This document shows positions 22,821 to 31,016 of a stretch of DNA of 37,683 nucleotides, in pieces (position 1 is the stretch's first letter; the number at the start of each line of letters is the position of its first letter). The stretch lies in assembly GCA_035532295.1 (NCBI GenBank), contig DATKRH010000089.1, positions 1-37,683 of the forward strand. Reading direction: 5' to 3'. The notes beneath the pieces are model-generated. The model worked only from the letters and a program-made list of their open reading frames with translations, was not told the DNA's origin and did no database searches. The translations under genes were made by a program, and so were the position numbers. The DNA comes from DASUBV01 sp035532295. GTDB lineage: Bacteria > Actinomycetota > Actinomycetes > Streptosporangiales > Streptosporangiaceae.

Positions 22821-23687
22821 CTACTTGACCGATCCGGCGGTGAGGCCGCCCACGACGCGGCGCTCGATCAGCGCGAACAGGATGAGCACCGGGATGGTGG
22901 CCACCACGGACGCGCCGAACAGGTGCTGCCAGTCCACCGTGTACTGGCCGATGAACATGTCCAGGCGAACCGTCAGCGGCGTGACGTCGTTGCTCGTGGT
23001 GAGGGTCAGCGCCGCGATGAACTCATTCCAGGCCGCGATGAACGTGAAGATCAGCGCCGTCACCACGCCGGGCATCGCGAGCGGGAGGGTGACCCGCCGG
23101 AGCGCGGTGAGTCGGCTGCTGCCGTCGACCATGGCGGCCTCCTCGATCTCCACCGGGATCGAGCCGAAGTAGGCGTTCAGGATCCAGACCGCGAAGGCCA
23201 TGTTGAAGCCCGCGTTGACCAGGATCAGCGCCCACACGGTGTCGATGAGGCGGAAACTGAGGAACTCCTTGTAGATGCCGACGATCACCGCGGTCGGCTG
23301 CAGCATCTGGGTGATCAGCAGGATGAGCAGGAACAGGCCGCGCCCCCGGAACCGGTGCCGGGCCGTGTAATAGGCGGCGGGCAGCGCGACGAGCACCACC
23401 AGGATGGTCGCGCCGCCGGCCACCTCCAGGCTGACGCGCAGGCTGGTGGTGATGCCGAAGCCGGAGCCCCACATGTTGGTGAGGTTCGACCAGGCGAAGT
23501 GGCGCGGCAGGTAGTTGCGTTCCAGCAGTTCCCGCTGCGGCCGCAGCGCCGTGATCACCATCTCGGCGTACGGCAGCAGGAAGATGATGGCGACGACGTA
23601 GGCGGTGCCCGCGAGGACCACCGTTTTGACCGACGGCAGCCGCCGCGCCGGCCGGCCGCGGCGCGCGGTCAGGGTCCCGGCCGCCAT
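22821..23687 (-). CDS. Carbohydrate ABC transporter permease (MalG/LacG-like)
   Basis: This 288-residue inner-membrane permease has six predicted hydrophobic segments. The cytoplasmic EAA loop reads IEEAAMVDGSSRLTALRRVTLPLAMPGV, where the ATPase docks. The N-terminal GTAYVVAIIFLLPYAEMVITALR and the C-terminal IERRVVGGLTAGSVK are characteristic of CUT1 (di/oligosaccharide) permeases. ATG 23687 lies one base after the stop of the other permease gene. Last gene of a three-gene minus-strand operon. No ATPase gene accompanies it; actinobacteria often share one MsiK-type ATPase among such importers, so that is likely here too. Confidence 0.94.
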   Translation of the reverse strand: MAAGTLTARRGRPARRLPSVKTVVLAGTAYVVAIIFLLPYAEMVITALRPQRELLERNYLPRHFAWSNLTNMWGSGFGITTSLRVSLEVAGGATILVVLVALPAAYYTARHRFRGRGLFLLILLITQMLQPTAVIVGIYKEFLSFRLIDTVWALILVNAGFNMAFAVWILNAYFGSIPVEIEEAAMVDGSSRLTALRRVTLPLAMPGVVTALIFTFIAAWNEFIAALTLTTSNDVTPLTVRLDMFIGQYTVDWQHLFGASVVATIPVLILFALIERRVVGGLTAGSVK

Positions 23688-23688
23688 C

Positions 23689-24615
23689 TCAGCGCGGATC
23701 CCGCGGATCGGGCCGGCTCCAGTTATTGAGCCTCAGGTAGACCAGCACGATCACGATGATCAGGGTGAAGTTCACGATCGACATCGCGGCCGCCTCGCCG
23801 ATGTAGCTCTCCTTGAGGTTGTACATGAACACCGTGGTCGTGTTGGTCTCGTAGCCGGGGCCGCCGCGCGTCATTTCCCAGATGATCGGGAAGGAGTTGA
23901 ACACGTTCATCAGGTTGATGACCGCCGCGACCAGGAACGCGGGGCGCAGCAGCGGCAGGGTGATCGCCCGGTAGCTGCGCCACCGCGTGGCCCCGTCGAT
24001 CTTGGCCGCCTCGAAGAGGTCGCCGGGAATGGACTGCAGCCCGGCCAGCAGCGCGTAGGTGGTGAACGGGACGGACACGAACACCGCCACGCCGATCATC
24101 CACGCCATCGCGCTGTCCGGCCGGCCCAGCCAGGACGACTGGTCGGAGTTGAACCGCGCCACGATGCCGAGCTGATGCAGGAAGATGTTGATCGCGCCGT
24201 TGTCCGGCTGCAGCATCCAGCGGAAGATCAGCGCCGTCATCATCACCGACGCCGCCCACGGCGCGATGAGCGCCCACCGCGCGACTCGCCTGCCGGGGAA
24301 GCGCTGGTTGAACAGCTGGGCCAGGCCGAGCGAGACCAGCATGGTGAGGGTCACCACGGCGACCACCCACACCACCGTACGGACGAGGATGCCAGGCAGG
24401 TTCGGGTCGCCCAGCAGCTTGGCGAAGTTCCTCGTCCCGGCCGACCCGATCGTGACGCCGATGGGCGTGATGTCCTGCGTCGACGTCTGGACCAGGGTCA
24501 CGATGGGCCACAGCACCACGACGGCGATCAGTATCGCGGCCGGGGCGAGCCAGGGCAGCGGCTCCAGGCGCCGCCGGATCCGCGCGCCCCGGCCGACGGC
24601 CGCCACCTGCGGCAT
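23689..24615 (-). CDS. Carbohydrate ABC transporter permease (MalF/LacF-like)
   Basis: This 308-residue membrane permease is the partner of the following one. The EAA loop reads LFEAAKIDGATRWRSYRAITLPLLRP, and the region NVFNSFPIIWEMTRGGPGYETNTT matches the conserved MalF-type segment. The N-terminus has a short basic stretch, then APAAILIAVVVLWPIVTLV as the first helix. ATG 24615 is 7 bases after the stop of the binding-protein gene (24623-24625), so the genes are cotranscribed. Substrate is probably a sugar or oligosaccharide; no associated glycosidase is present to narrow it. Confidence 0.94.
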   Translation of the reverse strand: MPQVAAVGRGARIRRRLEPLPWLAPAAILIAVVVLWPIVTLVQTSTQDITPIGVTIGSAGTRNFAKLLGDPNLPGILVRTVVWVVAVVTLTMLVSLGLAQLFNQRFPGRRVARWALIAPWAASVMMTALIFRWMLQPDNGAINIFLHQLGIVARFNSDQSSWLGRPDSAMAWMIGVAVFVSVPFTTYALLAGLQSIPGDLFEAAKIDGATRWRSYRAITLPLLRPAFLVAAVINLMNVFNSFPIIWEMTRGGPGYETNTTTVFMYNLKESYIGEAAAMSIVNFTLIIVIVLVYLRLNNWSRPDPRDPR

Positions 24616-24622
24616 GCCTGCC

Positions 24623-25873
24623 TCAGCCGCCGCTTGTGGCGGTCTGCTGGATCGCGCTGAGGATCTTGCCTGGGTTGCCGGTGACCGCCTGGCCCAGCGT
24701 GGTCTGGATCTGATCCTGCACCGTCTGCCAGCTGGCCTTGGCCGGGTAGTTCACCGACTGGGGGATGTTCTTGAGGAACGCCGCGAACATCGGGTCGGCC
24801 GCCATGCTGGCGGCCGCGCTCTTGGTGGCCGGGAGCAGGTCATACTCGTGGTCGAACTCCAGCTGGTACTTATCCTGGTAGGCGAAGTCGAGGAACTTGC
24901 GGATCGCGGCCTGGTGACCGCCGGTGTTGAAGGCGACGATGTCGTCGTGCACGCCGAGCGTGGAGGTCAGCGGGCCGTTCCTGCCGGGCACGTCGGCCGT
25001 GGCGTAGCCCGCCGGCTTGAGGATGCCGGCCGCCTGGATGATCGGGATCACGGCGGGCGAGCCGAGCATCATGCCGACCCGGCCCTGGGCGAACTGCGCC
25101 CACACGTCCTTGCGATCGGTCGTGCCCGGGCTCGGCTGCGTGTCGCCGGCCTTGACCAGCCCGCTCATGAACCGCAGGGTCTGCACATTCTGCGAGCTGT
25201 CGATGTCGTAGGCCCCGCTCGCGTTCACGTAGCCGCCGCCGTTGCCCAGGAACCACAGCAGCGCCTCGGCCTGAGCCTCCTCGCTGCCCAGCGGCATGCC
25301 ATAACCGACGTAGCCCTTGGCCTTGATCCTGGCGGCGTCGGACTGTAGCTGCGCCCAGGTCTGCGGGGGCGCGGCGATCCCCGCGGCGGCGAAGATCTTC
25401 TTGTTGTAGTACAGCGCGCGGGTGCTCGTGGTGAATGGGATGCCGTAGTCGGTGCCCTGGTACTGGCCGTCCTTGAGGAAGGTCGGCATCATGTTCGCGA
25501 GCATGCTCGGCGACAGCACCGCGCTGTCGGGATAGAGCAGCTGGCTCTGGGCGAACTGGGGCGCGGCGTCACCCTCGAGGACGTCGGGGAACTGCTTGTT
25601 CTGCACGAGCGTCTGCACCTTGGTCGGGAAGTCCGTCCAGTCCACGGTCTGCACCCTGACCGTGATGCTCGGGTTGGCCTTGTGGAAGGCCGACGCGATG
25701 GCGTCCCAGTACTTGGTCGTGGTGTTAGCCGGGCCGGTGCCGTAGTCCGCGCCGAAGAAGGACAGCGTGGTCGAGCCGGCCGAGGCGGCGGTGCCCGGGG
25801 AGCCTCCGCAGCCCGCCACCGCCAGCAGCGCCACCGCCCCGATCGTGATTCCTGTGGGAAGACGCCGTCTCAT
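24623..25873 (-). CDS. Carbohydrate ABC transporter substrate-binding lipoprotein
   Basis: This 416-residue extracytoplasmic binding protein (family 1, MalE/UgpB-like) has a lipoprotein signal MRRRLPTG followed by a hydrophobic stretch and the lipobox AVAGC, Cys22. The mature chain has typical features: a WDAIASAFHKANPSITV segment, FPDVLEGDAAPQF, YGIPFTTSTRALYYNKKIF and a WAQFAQGRVGMMLGSPA motif. ATG 25873 has GAGGAG five bases upstream; the frame continues to 25972 but without a better start. First gene of the binding protein-permease-permease operon. A LacI-like palindrome at 25941-25959 upstream suggests sugar-responsive repression. Confidence 0.93.
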   Translation of the reverse strand: MRRRLPTGITIGAVALLAVAGCGGSPGTAASAGSTTLSFFGADYGTGPANTTTKYWDAIASAFHKANPSITVRVQTVDWTDFPTKVQTLVQNKQFPDVLEGDAAPQFAQSQLLYPDSAVLSPSMLANMMPTFLKDGQYQGTDYGIPFTTSTRALYYNKKIFAAAGIAAPPQTWAQLQSDAARIKAKGYVGYGMPLGSEEAQAEALLWFLGNGGGYVNASGAYDIDSSQNVQTLRFMSGLVKAGDTQPSPGTTDRKDVWAQFAQGRVGMMLGSPAVIPIIQAAGILKPAGYATADVPGRNGPLTSTLGVHDDIVAFNTGGHQAAIRKFLDFAYQDKYQLEFDHEYDLLPATKSAAASMAADPMFAAFLKNIPQSVNYPAKASWQTVQDQIQTTLGQAVTGNPGKILSAIQQTATSGG

Positions 25874-25940
25874 GTGATCTCCTCGCTGGCGGGCGGGCCG
25901 TACCGGGTGCTCGGGGGTACTCGGACCCGTCGGCTGGGTT

Positions 25941-25959
25941 CCAGGAAGCCGTTTCCAGG
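25941..25959. promoter_or_regulatory. LacI-family-like operator upstream of the sugar importer operon
   Basis: CCAGGAAGCCGTTTCCAGG is an imperfect palindrome of the GGAA-N5-TTCC kind, about 70 bases upstream of the binding-protein start. LacI-type repressors commonly bind such sites at actinobacterial sugar importers. No regulator gene is in the window. Confidence 0.35.
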
Positions 25960-26089
25960 GAGTCAACACCACCCAGACCGGGCGTTTCTAGACCAGTTGC
26001 CTAATCTTTATGAAACTTTCCTATTAGTAACGGCAGCCCGCCCGGCGCCCGTCCGGCGGTGCCGCGATCCGGCGAGGCGAGCTCAGAAA

Positions 26090-26135
26090 GGTGACGCAGA
26101 TCGGTGACGGCGGCACTTGCCGTCACTGCGTCACC
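26090..26135. promoter_or_regulatory. Two-part inverted repeat upstream of the NMT1/SsuA-like transporter genes
   Basis: The outer arms GGTGACGCA (26090-26098) and TGCGTCACC (26127-26135) enclose inner arms GTGACGGC (26104-26111) and GCCGTCAC (26119-26126) with a 7-base loop and a 5-base bulge on the left. GTGACG therefore occurs twice directly and twice inverted. It lies about 120 bases before the start of the binding-protein gene and could be a double operator or a leader hairpin. Confidence 0.6.
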
Positions 26136-26254
26136 CAATAATTCCCCGCATGCCTGATATGTCCCCTAATTATCTTCATCTCCGCGCAGGTCGCAGATTC
26201 CTGGACCATGCCGGGGCCTTTATTGCCTGCCCGGCCAGAAAGGCGGAACCTGGT

Positions 26255-27253
26255 ATGAGCTCACGAGGTGGGGCGGTCACCCCGGCACGCCGCCGGTTGC
26301 ATCGCGTCCTGGCGGGGGGCACGGCGGCCGGCGCCGTCCTGGCCCTGGCCGCCTGCGGCAGTACGGCCACGGCCGCCAAGTCCAGCGGCCCGGAGAAGCG
26401 GGACCTGGTGGTCGCGGCGGTGCCCGGCGAGGGAGCGGCGGGCCTGTACATCGCGCAGGACAAAGGGCTGTTCGCCAAGGCGGGGCTGCACGTCAAGATC
26501 GAGCCGGTGATCAGCGCGGAGACGGTGATCCCGGGGATGCTGCACGGCAGCATCGACGTGGCTTCTGGCCAGTACACCTCCTACATCGGCGCGGACGCGG
26601 CCGGAATCGCGAAGATGCGGATCCTGGCCGCCGGGTACGCTCTCGGCCCGCATGTGCAGGAGATCATCGTCGCGGCCCACTCCAAGATCACGTCCGTGGC
26701 CGACCTCAAGGGCAAGATCATCGCGGTCAACCAGCCGAACAGCGTGACCACCGACCTGCTGTACACCGTGCTCGCCCCCTACGGCATCACGCCCGCGCAG
26801 GTCCACGTGGTCCCGTTCCCGTTCCCGGCGATGCCGGGCGTGCTGGCCGCCGGAAAAGTGGACGCCGCCTTCGAGATCGAGCCGTTCCTCACCGAGGCGG
26901 TGAAGCAGCAGGGCGTGCAGGAACTGGCCGACATCGACACCGGGGCCAGCCAGGGCTTCCCGATCTCCGGGTACGGCGTGCTCGCGTCCTGGGCCGCCAA
27001 GTATCCGCGCACCGCGGCCGCGTTCGCGAAGGCGATCAAGGAGGGCAACGCCATCGCCGCGACGAACCTGGCCGTCCTGCAGCGCACCTTCGCCACGCAG
27101 CTGCACCTGAGCCCTTCCGTGACGGGCGTCATGGCCGTCGGGTCGTTCCCGACGACAGCCAGCGCGGTGCAACTCCAGCGGGTCGCTGACCTGATGCTGC
27201 AGTACAAGCAGCTCAAGCAGCGGTTCATGGTCAAGTCCATCATGGGCGGCTGA
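26255..27253 (+). CDS. NMT1/SsuA-like ABC transporter substrate-binding lipoprotein
   Basis: This 332-residue extracytoplasmic binding protein belongs to the SsuA/TauA/NrtA/THI5-like class. It has a lipoprotein signal with lipobox LALAAC, Cys34. Typical elements follow: GLYIAQDKGLFAKAGLHVKI, GSIDVASGQYTSYI, SVADLKGKIIAVNQPNSVT and LAAGKVDAAFEIEPFLTEA. The ligand class in this family includes sulfonates, nitrate, bicarbonate and thiamine precursors; it cannot be narrowed from the sequence. AAAGGCGG lies nine bases before ATG 26255. The stop is one base before the methyltransferase start. The matching permeases and ATPase are most likely those at 32523-35037 in the same direction, separated by the conservon genes. 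Confidence 0.9.
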   Translation: MSSRGGAVTPARRRLHRVLAGGTAAGAVLALAACGSTATAAKSSGPEKRDLVVAAVPGEGAAGLYIAQDKGLFAKAGLHVKIEPVISAETVIPGMLHGSIDVASGQYTSYIGADAAGIAKMRILAAGYALGPHVQEIIVAAHSKITSVADLKGKIIAVNQPNSVTTDLLYTVLAPYGITPAQVHVVPFPFPAMPGVLAAGKVDAAFEIEPFLTEAVKQQGVQELADIDTGASQGFPISGYGVLASWAAKYPRTAAAFAKAIKEGNAIAATNLAVLQRTFATQLHLSPSVTGVMAVGSFPTTASAVQLQRVADLMLQYKQLKQRFMVKSIMGG

Positions 27254-27254
27254 G

Positions 27255-28124
27255 ATGGCCGGGCTAGGGGCAGGCATCACCGCCAACGTGGCGGCGGCGT
27301 TCGACGACGCGGCGGATCGGTACGACAGCATCGGCCCGCAGTTCGCCGGGCCGATCGCGGCCCGGCTGGTGGATCTGGCCGGGCTGCGGCCCGGCGGCCG
27401 GGTACTGGACGTCGGGTGCGGGTCGGGGGCCGTCCTGATCCGCGCCGCCCGGGCCGTGGGCCCCGGCGGCCACGTCACCGGTCTCGACTTCGCACCCCGG
27501 ATGCTCGTCCGGGCCGAGCGCGAGGCCGTCGACCAGGGCGTGGGAGACCGCGTCACCCTGCGCCAGGGTGACGCCGCCAGCCCGCCGGCGGAGCCGGCCA
27601 GCTTCGACGCCGTGCTGGCGTCCCTGGTGCTGTACCTGCTGGCGGACCCGGCGGCCGCGCTGGCGCGGTGGCGCGAGCTGCTGACGCCGGGCGGGACCCT
27701 CGCGTTCTCCCGCGGCGCGGGACCGGACTCCCGCTGGTCCCCGGTCATCGCCGCGGTGGACGCCTACGCGGCCGGAGCCGTCGGCTTCGAGAGCTACGTC
27801 CACCGCCCCGGACCGGTGTCCGGCACCGAGCAGATGCTCGCTGCCTGCGGGTACACCTCGATCACCAGCACCGTCGAGACGGTCACCGTCCGCTATGACA
27901 GCCCGCAGCAGTGGTGGGAGGCGTCGGTGGCGGAAGGCCCCTGGGTCACCTGGCGGCATATCCCCGCCGATCGCCTGGCCGACGCCCGCGCCGAGGCCAT
28001 TTCCATGGCCGAGGATCTCCGCGAGCCCGACGGGAGCCTCCTGCGTCGCATTCAGATGGCCTACCTGATCGCCCGGCGCCCGGCGGCGGGCGACCCGGTC
28101 GCCGGGCAGCCGGAGCTGACCTGA
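27255..28124 (+). CDS. Class I SAM-dependent methyltransferase
   Basis: This 289-residue methyltransferase of the UbiE/Methyltransf_11 type has the SAM motif I VLDVGCGSGAVLIRAA, motif II GLDFAPRML, and the later VLASLVLYLLADPAAALARWRELLTPGGTLAFS. The C-terminal part (about 170-289) is Trp-rich (QQWWEASVAEGPWVTWR) and probably forms the acceptor site. It starts one base after the stop of the binding-protein gene, so it is cotranscribed with it. Its acceptor is unknown. The association suggests it modifies the imported solute or a derivative, which is inference. A strong hairpin follows its stop. Confidence 0.88.
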   Translation: MAGLGAGITANVAAAFDDAADRYDSIGPQFAGPIAARLVDLAGLRPGGRVLDVGCGSGAVLIRAARAVGPGGHVTGLDFAPRMLVRAEREAVDQGVGDRVTLRQGDAASPPAEPASFDAVLASLVLYLLADPAAALARWRELLTPGGTLAFSRGAGPDSRWSPVIAAVDAYAAGAVGFESYVHRPGPVSGTEQMLAACGYTSITSTVETVTVRYDSPQQWWEASVAEGPWVTWRHIPADRLADARAEAISMAEDLREPDGSLLRRIQMAYLIARRPAAGDPVAGQPELT

Positions 28125-28165
28125 CGGGCTGCCCCGGCGGGGCCTGGCTCCGCCGGGACAGCCCG
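28125..28165 (+). terminator. Strong hairpin between the methyltransferase and the sensor gene
   Basis: Arms 28125-28140 and 28150-28165 pair over 16 bp with one mismatch around a 9-base loop, beginning directly after the methyltransferase stop. There is no T-run, but GC-only hairpins often end transcription in actinobacteria. It may partly terminate the binding-protein/methyltransferase transcript, or protect the upstream messenger and lower expression of the genes after it. Confidence 0.7.
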
Positions 28166-28202
28166 TTGACCAGAAAGCGCGAAGACCAGTGAGGAGGCGC
28201 GC

Positions 28203-30932
28203 ATGACCGAGCTCAGTCCAGCCGTGCCCGTCGGCCCGGCTGGCGGGCCGTCCCCCGGGCCATCCCATGGCCAGTCGGAGGAGGCCGCCGCGGCGGGCTC
28301 GGCGCTGGCGCTGCGGAACTGGCTGGTGGCGTGGCGGCTGATCGCGCTGATCGTCATCCCGCTCGTGGCTGGAATGGTGTTCGCGGGCCTGCGAGTCGAC
28401 GTCGCGGCCGGCAGCGCCACGACCTTCGGGCGGGTGGAGCAGCTGGCGGAGCTCGGCCAGCAGGTTTCGGCCCTGGCGGAGGCGATGGAGAACGAGCGGG
28501 ACCGGACGGCCGTCTATATTGCCGACGGCCGTCCGCTCGCCGAGCTGGCGGGCCTGCGGACCCAGTACGGCGTCACCGATGCGCAGGCGGCTAAGGTCAC
28601 GGCGCTGGCCCAGGGGGTTGGCCCGGCCTTCCCCGCCCAGACGCGGGCGGCCGTGGCTGCCGTGCTGGCCAGGATCACCGACCTGCCTGACCTGCGCAGC
28701 TACGCGGCCGGGAGCCAGGCCCCGGCGCTGCCCGTTATCATCGAGTACTCGCTGGCCAACGCCGACCTGCTCGCCCTCGACGACGACATCGCGCAGGAGG
28801 GCGGGAACGCCGCGCTGATCGCCAGCGTGCGGACGCTCGGGTCGCTGTCCCGGATGAAGGACCAGGCATCTGAGCAGCAGGCGATCGTGGCCACGTCGCT
28901 GGCCACGGGCCAGATCGGGCCCCAGGCCATGGGCGCCCTCACCACCGCCCAGGCCCAGCAGGCCGCCGACCTCGCGTCCTTCGACACCTCAGCCACCCTG
29001 GGCGAGCGGCAGGCCTTCAACGACATCGTCGCCGGGCCTATGGTCGACCAGGCTCAGGCCCTGGAACAGCACGCCATCGTGGCCGGCGCCACCGGCGGGA
29101 CGCTGGGGGCCGGCGTCAGCCAGCAGTGGGACGCCGACATGTTCGACACCATCACCAGGATGCGCACGGCCGAGGCGCAGCTGGTCGCCTCGATTGTCGC
29201 CCAGGCGCGGGTCCTGCACCAGGGCGCCGCGCGGTCAGCCGTGCTCACTGGCGGCGCCGCGCTGGCCGTGCTGATCTTCGTCCTGCTGGCGACGGTGATC
29301 ATCGCGCGATCCATGGTGCGCCCGCTGCGGCTGCTGAAGGCCGGGGCGCTTGAAATCGCTGGGGTCCGGCTGCCCAGCGAGGTCCGCGAGCTGAGCCAGG
29401 CCGGCAGCGCCGACGGCGCAGCCGAGGTGGAGCCGATCGGCGTGCACTCCACCGACGAGATCGGCCAGGTGGCCCGGGCCTTCGACCGCGTGCACCGCGA
29501 GGCCTTGCGGCTGGCCGCGGACGAGGCCCGGCTGCGCGGCAGCGTCAGCGCCATGTTCGTCAGCCTCTCCCGGCGCAGTCAGTCTCTGCTGGAACGGCAG
29601 CTGAGGCTGATCGACAGCCTGGAACTCGGCGAGGAGGATCCCGAGCGGCTGGGCAGCCTGTTCCGGATGGATCACCTGGCCACCAGGATGCGCCGTCACT
29701 CGGAGAACCTGCTCGTGCTGGCGGGCCACGAGCCGCCCCGGCGGCAGGTCGGGCCGGCGCCGCTGGTCGACGTGGTGCGCGCGGCAGCCTCGGAGATCGA
29801 GCAGTACGACCGGGTCGCCCTCACCATCCAGCCGGGTCTGGCGGTCGCGGGAAACGCGGTCACCGACATCGTCCACCTGCTGGCCGAGCTGCTCGAGAAC
29901 GCCACCATGTTCTCCGCGAAGACCACCCAGGTGATCGTGACGGGCCACGCGCACGTCAGCGGCGGAGTCCTCCTCGGCGTCACCGACAGCGGCATGGGGA
30001 TGACCGACCAGCAGTTCGCCCAGCTGAACCTGCGGCTGGAGAACCCGCCGGCCGCCGACCTGGCCGTCGCCCGCCATATGGGCCTGTTCGCGGTCGCGCA
30101 CCTGGCGGCCCGGCACGGCATCGCCGTGCGGCTGCACAAGCCGCCGGCCGGCGGCGTCGCCGCGCAGGTCCACCTGCCCGGTGCCCTGATTACCGGCGAG
30201 CCCGCGGCAGCGCCCCAGCCGGCGGCCCCCGGCACGCGCGCGCCGGCGTGGGCACAGCCGTCGGCGCGCGCTGCCCGGTCTCCGCTGGCCCGCGGTTCGG
30301 TCGTCGTCCCGGACTCGCCCCCGCACGCCGCCCCGCCGCCCCCGCACGCAGCCCCGCCGCCCCCGTACGCCGCCGCGCCGCCCCCGCACGTCGTCCTCCC
30401 GAAGCGGCCGGCTCCCGTCGCCGTCCCGGCGCCGGAAGGCTCGCAGTACGGCGCGGCCCTGCCGATCTTCGACTCGGTGGAGTCGGACTGGTTCCGGGCG
30501 CGCGGTCGCGGCCTGCCGCGACGCGCCTCCGACCCCGGCACCGCGACTCCCATGACCGCGCTGCCCGGCACCGCGACTCCCATGACCGCGCTGCCCATGA
30601 CCGCGCTGCCCATGACCTCGGCCCCGGCGAGCCCGGAGGCCGCGGTGTCGTGGTCGGCGCCGGGTGACGAGGGCTGGCGGGCCGCGGAAGTAGTCCTGGC
30701 CCCCGTCTCCGCGGGCGTCACCGCCGCGGGCCTGCCCGTGCGCACGCCCCGGGCTAACCTCGTGCCGGGATCCGCCGGCGAGCGGGCGCCCAGGCCGGCC
30801 AGGCCGGCCAGGATCGTCACGCCGGCCGAGTCGGCGGAGGCCGCGCGTAACCGGCTAGCAGGCTTCCAGCGTGGTTCGCGCCGGGCCCGCGCCACCGTGC
30901 CCGTCACCTACACGCCGGACGCACCGCAGTGA
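28203..30932 (+). CDS. Conservon sensor protein: NIT-domain histidine-kinase-like ATPase (CvnA-like)
   Basis: This 909-residue membrane protein has TM1 at about 44-63, an extracellular NIT (nitrate/nitrite-sensing type) helical domain at about 70-340 with ENERDRTAVYIAD, and TM2 at about 346-368. A HAMP-like linker follows, then LFRMDHLATRMRRHSENLL (His491), a GHKL ATPase with LLAELLENATMF (Asn566) and DSGMGM (Asp595), and GLFAVAHLAARHGI. This is the CvnA layout, in which the ATPase is coupled to Roadblock and GTPase partners and not to a classical response regulator. The tail from about 665 is disordered, with Pro/His repeats and PMTAL repeats. GAGG upstream supports ATG 28203. The NIT ligand is only assumed to be a small anion. 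Confidence 0.9.
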   Translation: MTELSPAVPVGPAGGPSPGPSHGQSEEAAAAGSALALRNWLVAWRLIALIVIPLVAGMVFAGLRVDVAAGSATTFGRVEQLAELGQQVSALAEAMENERDRTAVYIADGRPLAELAGLRTQYGVTDAQAAKVTALAQGVGPAFPAQTRAAVAAVLARITDLPDLRSYAAGSQAPALPVIIEYSLANADLLALDDDIAQEGGNAALIASVRTLGSLSRMKDQASEQQAIVATSLATGQIGPQAMGALTTAQAQQAADLASFDTSATLGERQAFNDIVAGPMVDQAQALEQHAIVAGATGGTLGAGVSQQWDADMFDTITRMRTAEAQLVASIVAQARVLHQGAARSAVLTGGAALAVLIFVLLATVIIARSMVRPLRLLKAGALEIAGVRLPSEVRELSQAGSADGAAEVEPIGVHSTDEIGQVARAFDRVHREALRLAADEARLRGSVSAMFVSLSRRSQSLLERQLRLIDSLELGEEDPERLGSLFRMDHLATRMRRHSENLLVLAGHEPPRRQVGPAPLVDVVRAAASEIEQYDRVALTIQPGLAVAGNAVTDIVHLLAELLENATMFSAKTTQVIVTGHAHVSGGVLLGVTDSGMGMTDQQFAQLNLRLENPPAADLAVARHMGLFAVAHLAARHGIAVRLHKPPAGGVAAQVHLPGALITGEPAAAPQPAAPGTRAPAWAQPSARAARSPLARGSVVVPDSPPHAAPPPPHAAPPPPYAAAPPPHVVLPKRPAPVAVPAPEGSQYGAALPIFDSVESDWFRARGRGLPRRASDPGTATPMTALPGTATPMTALPMTALPMTSAPASPEAAVSWSAPGDEGWRAAEVVLAPVSAGVTAAGLPVRTPRANLVPGSAGERAPRPARPARIVTPAESAEAARNRLAGFQRGSRRARATVPVTYTPDAPQ
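30534..30617 (+). repeat. 30-bp and 15-bp in-frame repeats in the sensor tail
   Basis: Two exact 30-bp units (30534-30563 and 30564-30593) encode PGTATPMTAL. A 15-bp sub-unit (30594-30608) and a partial copy follow, encoding PMTAL. All lie in the disordered C-terminal tail of the sensor. Confidence 0.9.
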
Positions 30933-31016
30933 GCCACGCGCCTGGCTCGCCGTGCCCGGAAAGCAGCGGGCCAGAGGCCCTCCAGCAGGCACGACCAGAT
31001 TGGACAGGGGAGTTCA

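Larger units (their letters stand above)
25874..26254. other. 381-bp divergent intergenic region between two binding-protein genes
   Basis: No gene was recognised. The part near the sugar operon holds a LacI-like palindrome (25941-25959) and an AT-rich stretch (25985-26031) likely to contain promoters. The part near the other transporter holds a large inverted repeat (26090-26135) and a second AT-rich stretch (26136-26180). The frame open from 26117 into the downstream gene is not protein-like before 26255. Confidence 0.6.

Noticed and set aside
26016..26031. GlnR-like half site (GTTAC-N6-GAAAG on the minus strand)
   Set aside because: Only one imperfect pair of half-sites where two good pairs are expected; tempting because of the nitrate-type sensor but too weak.
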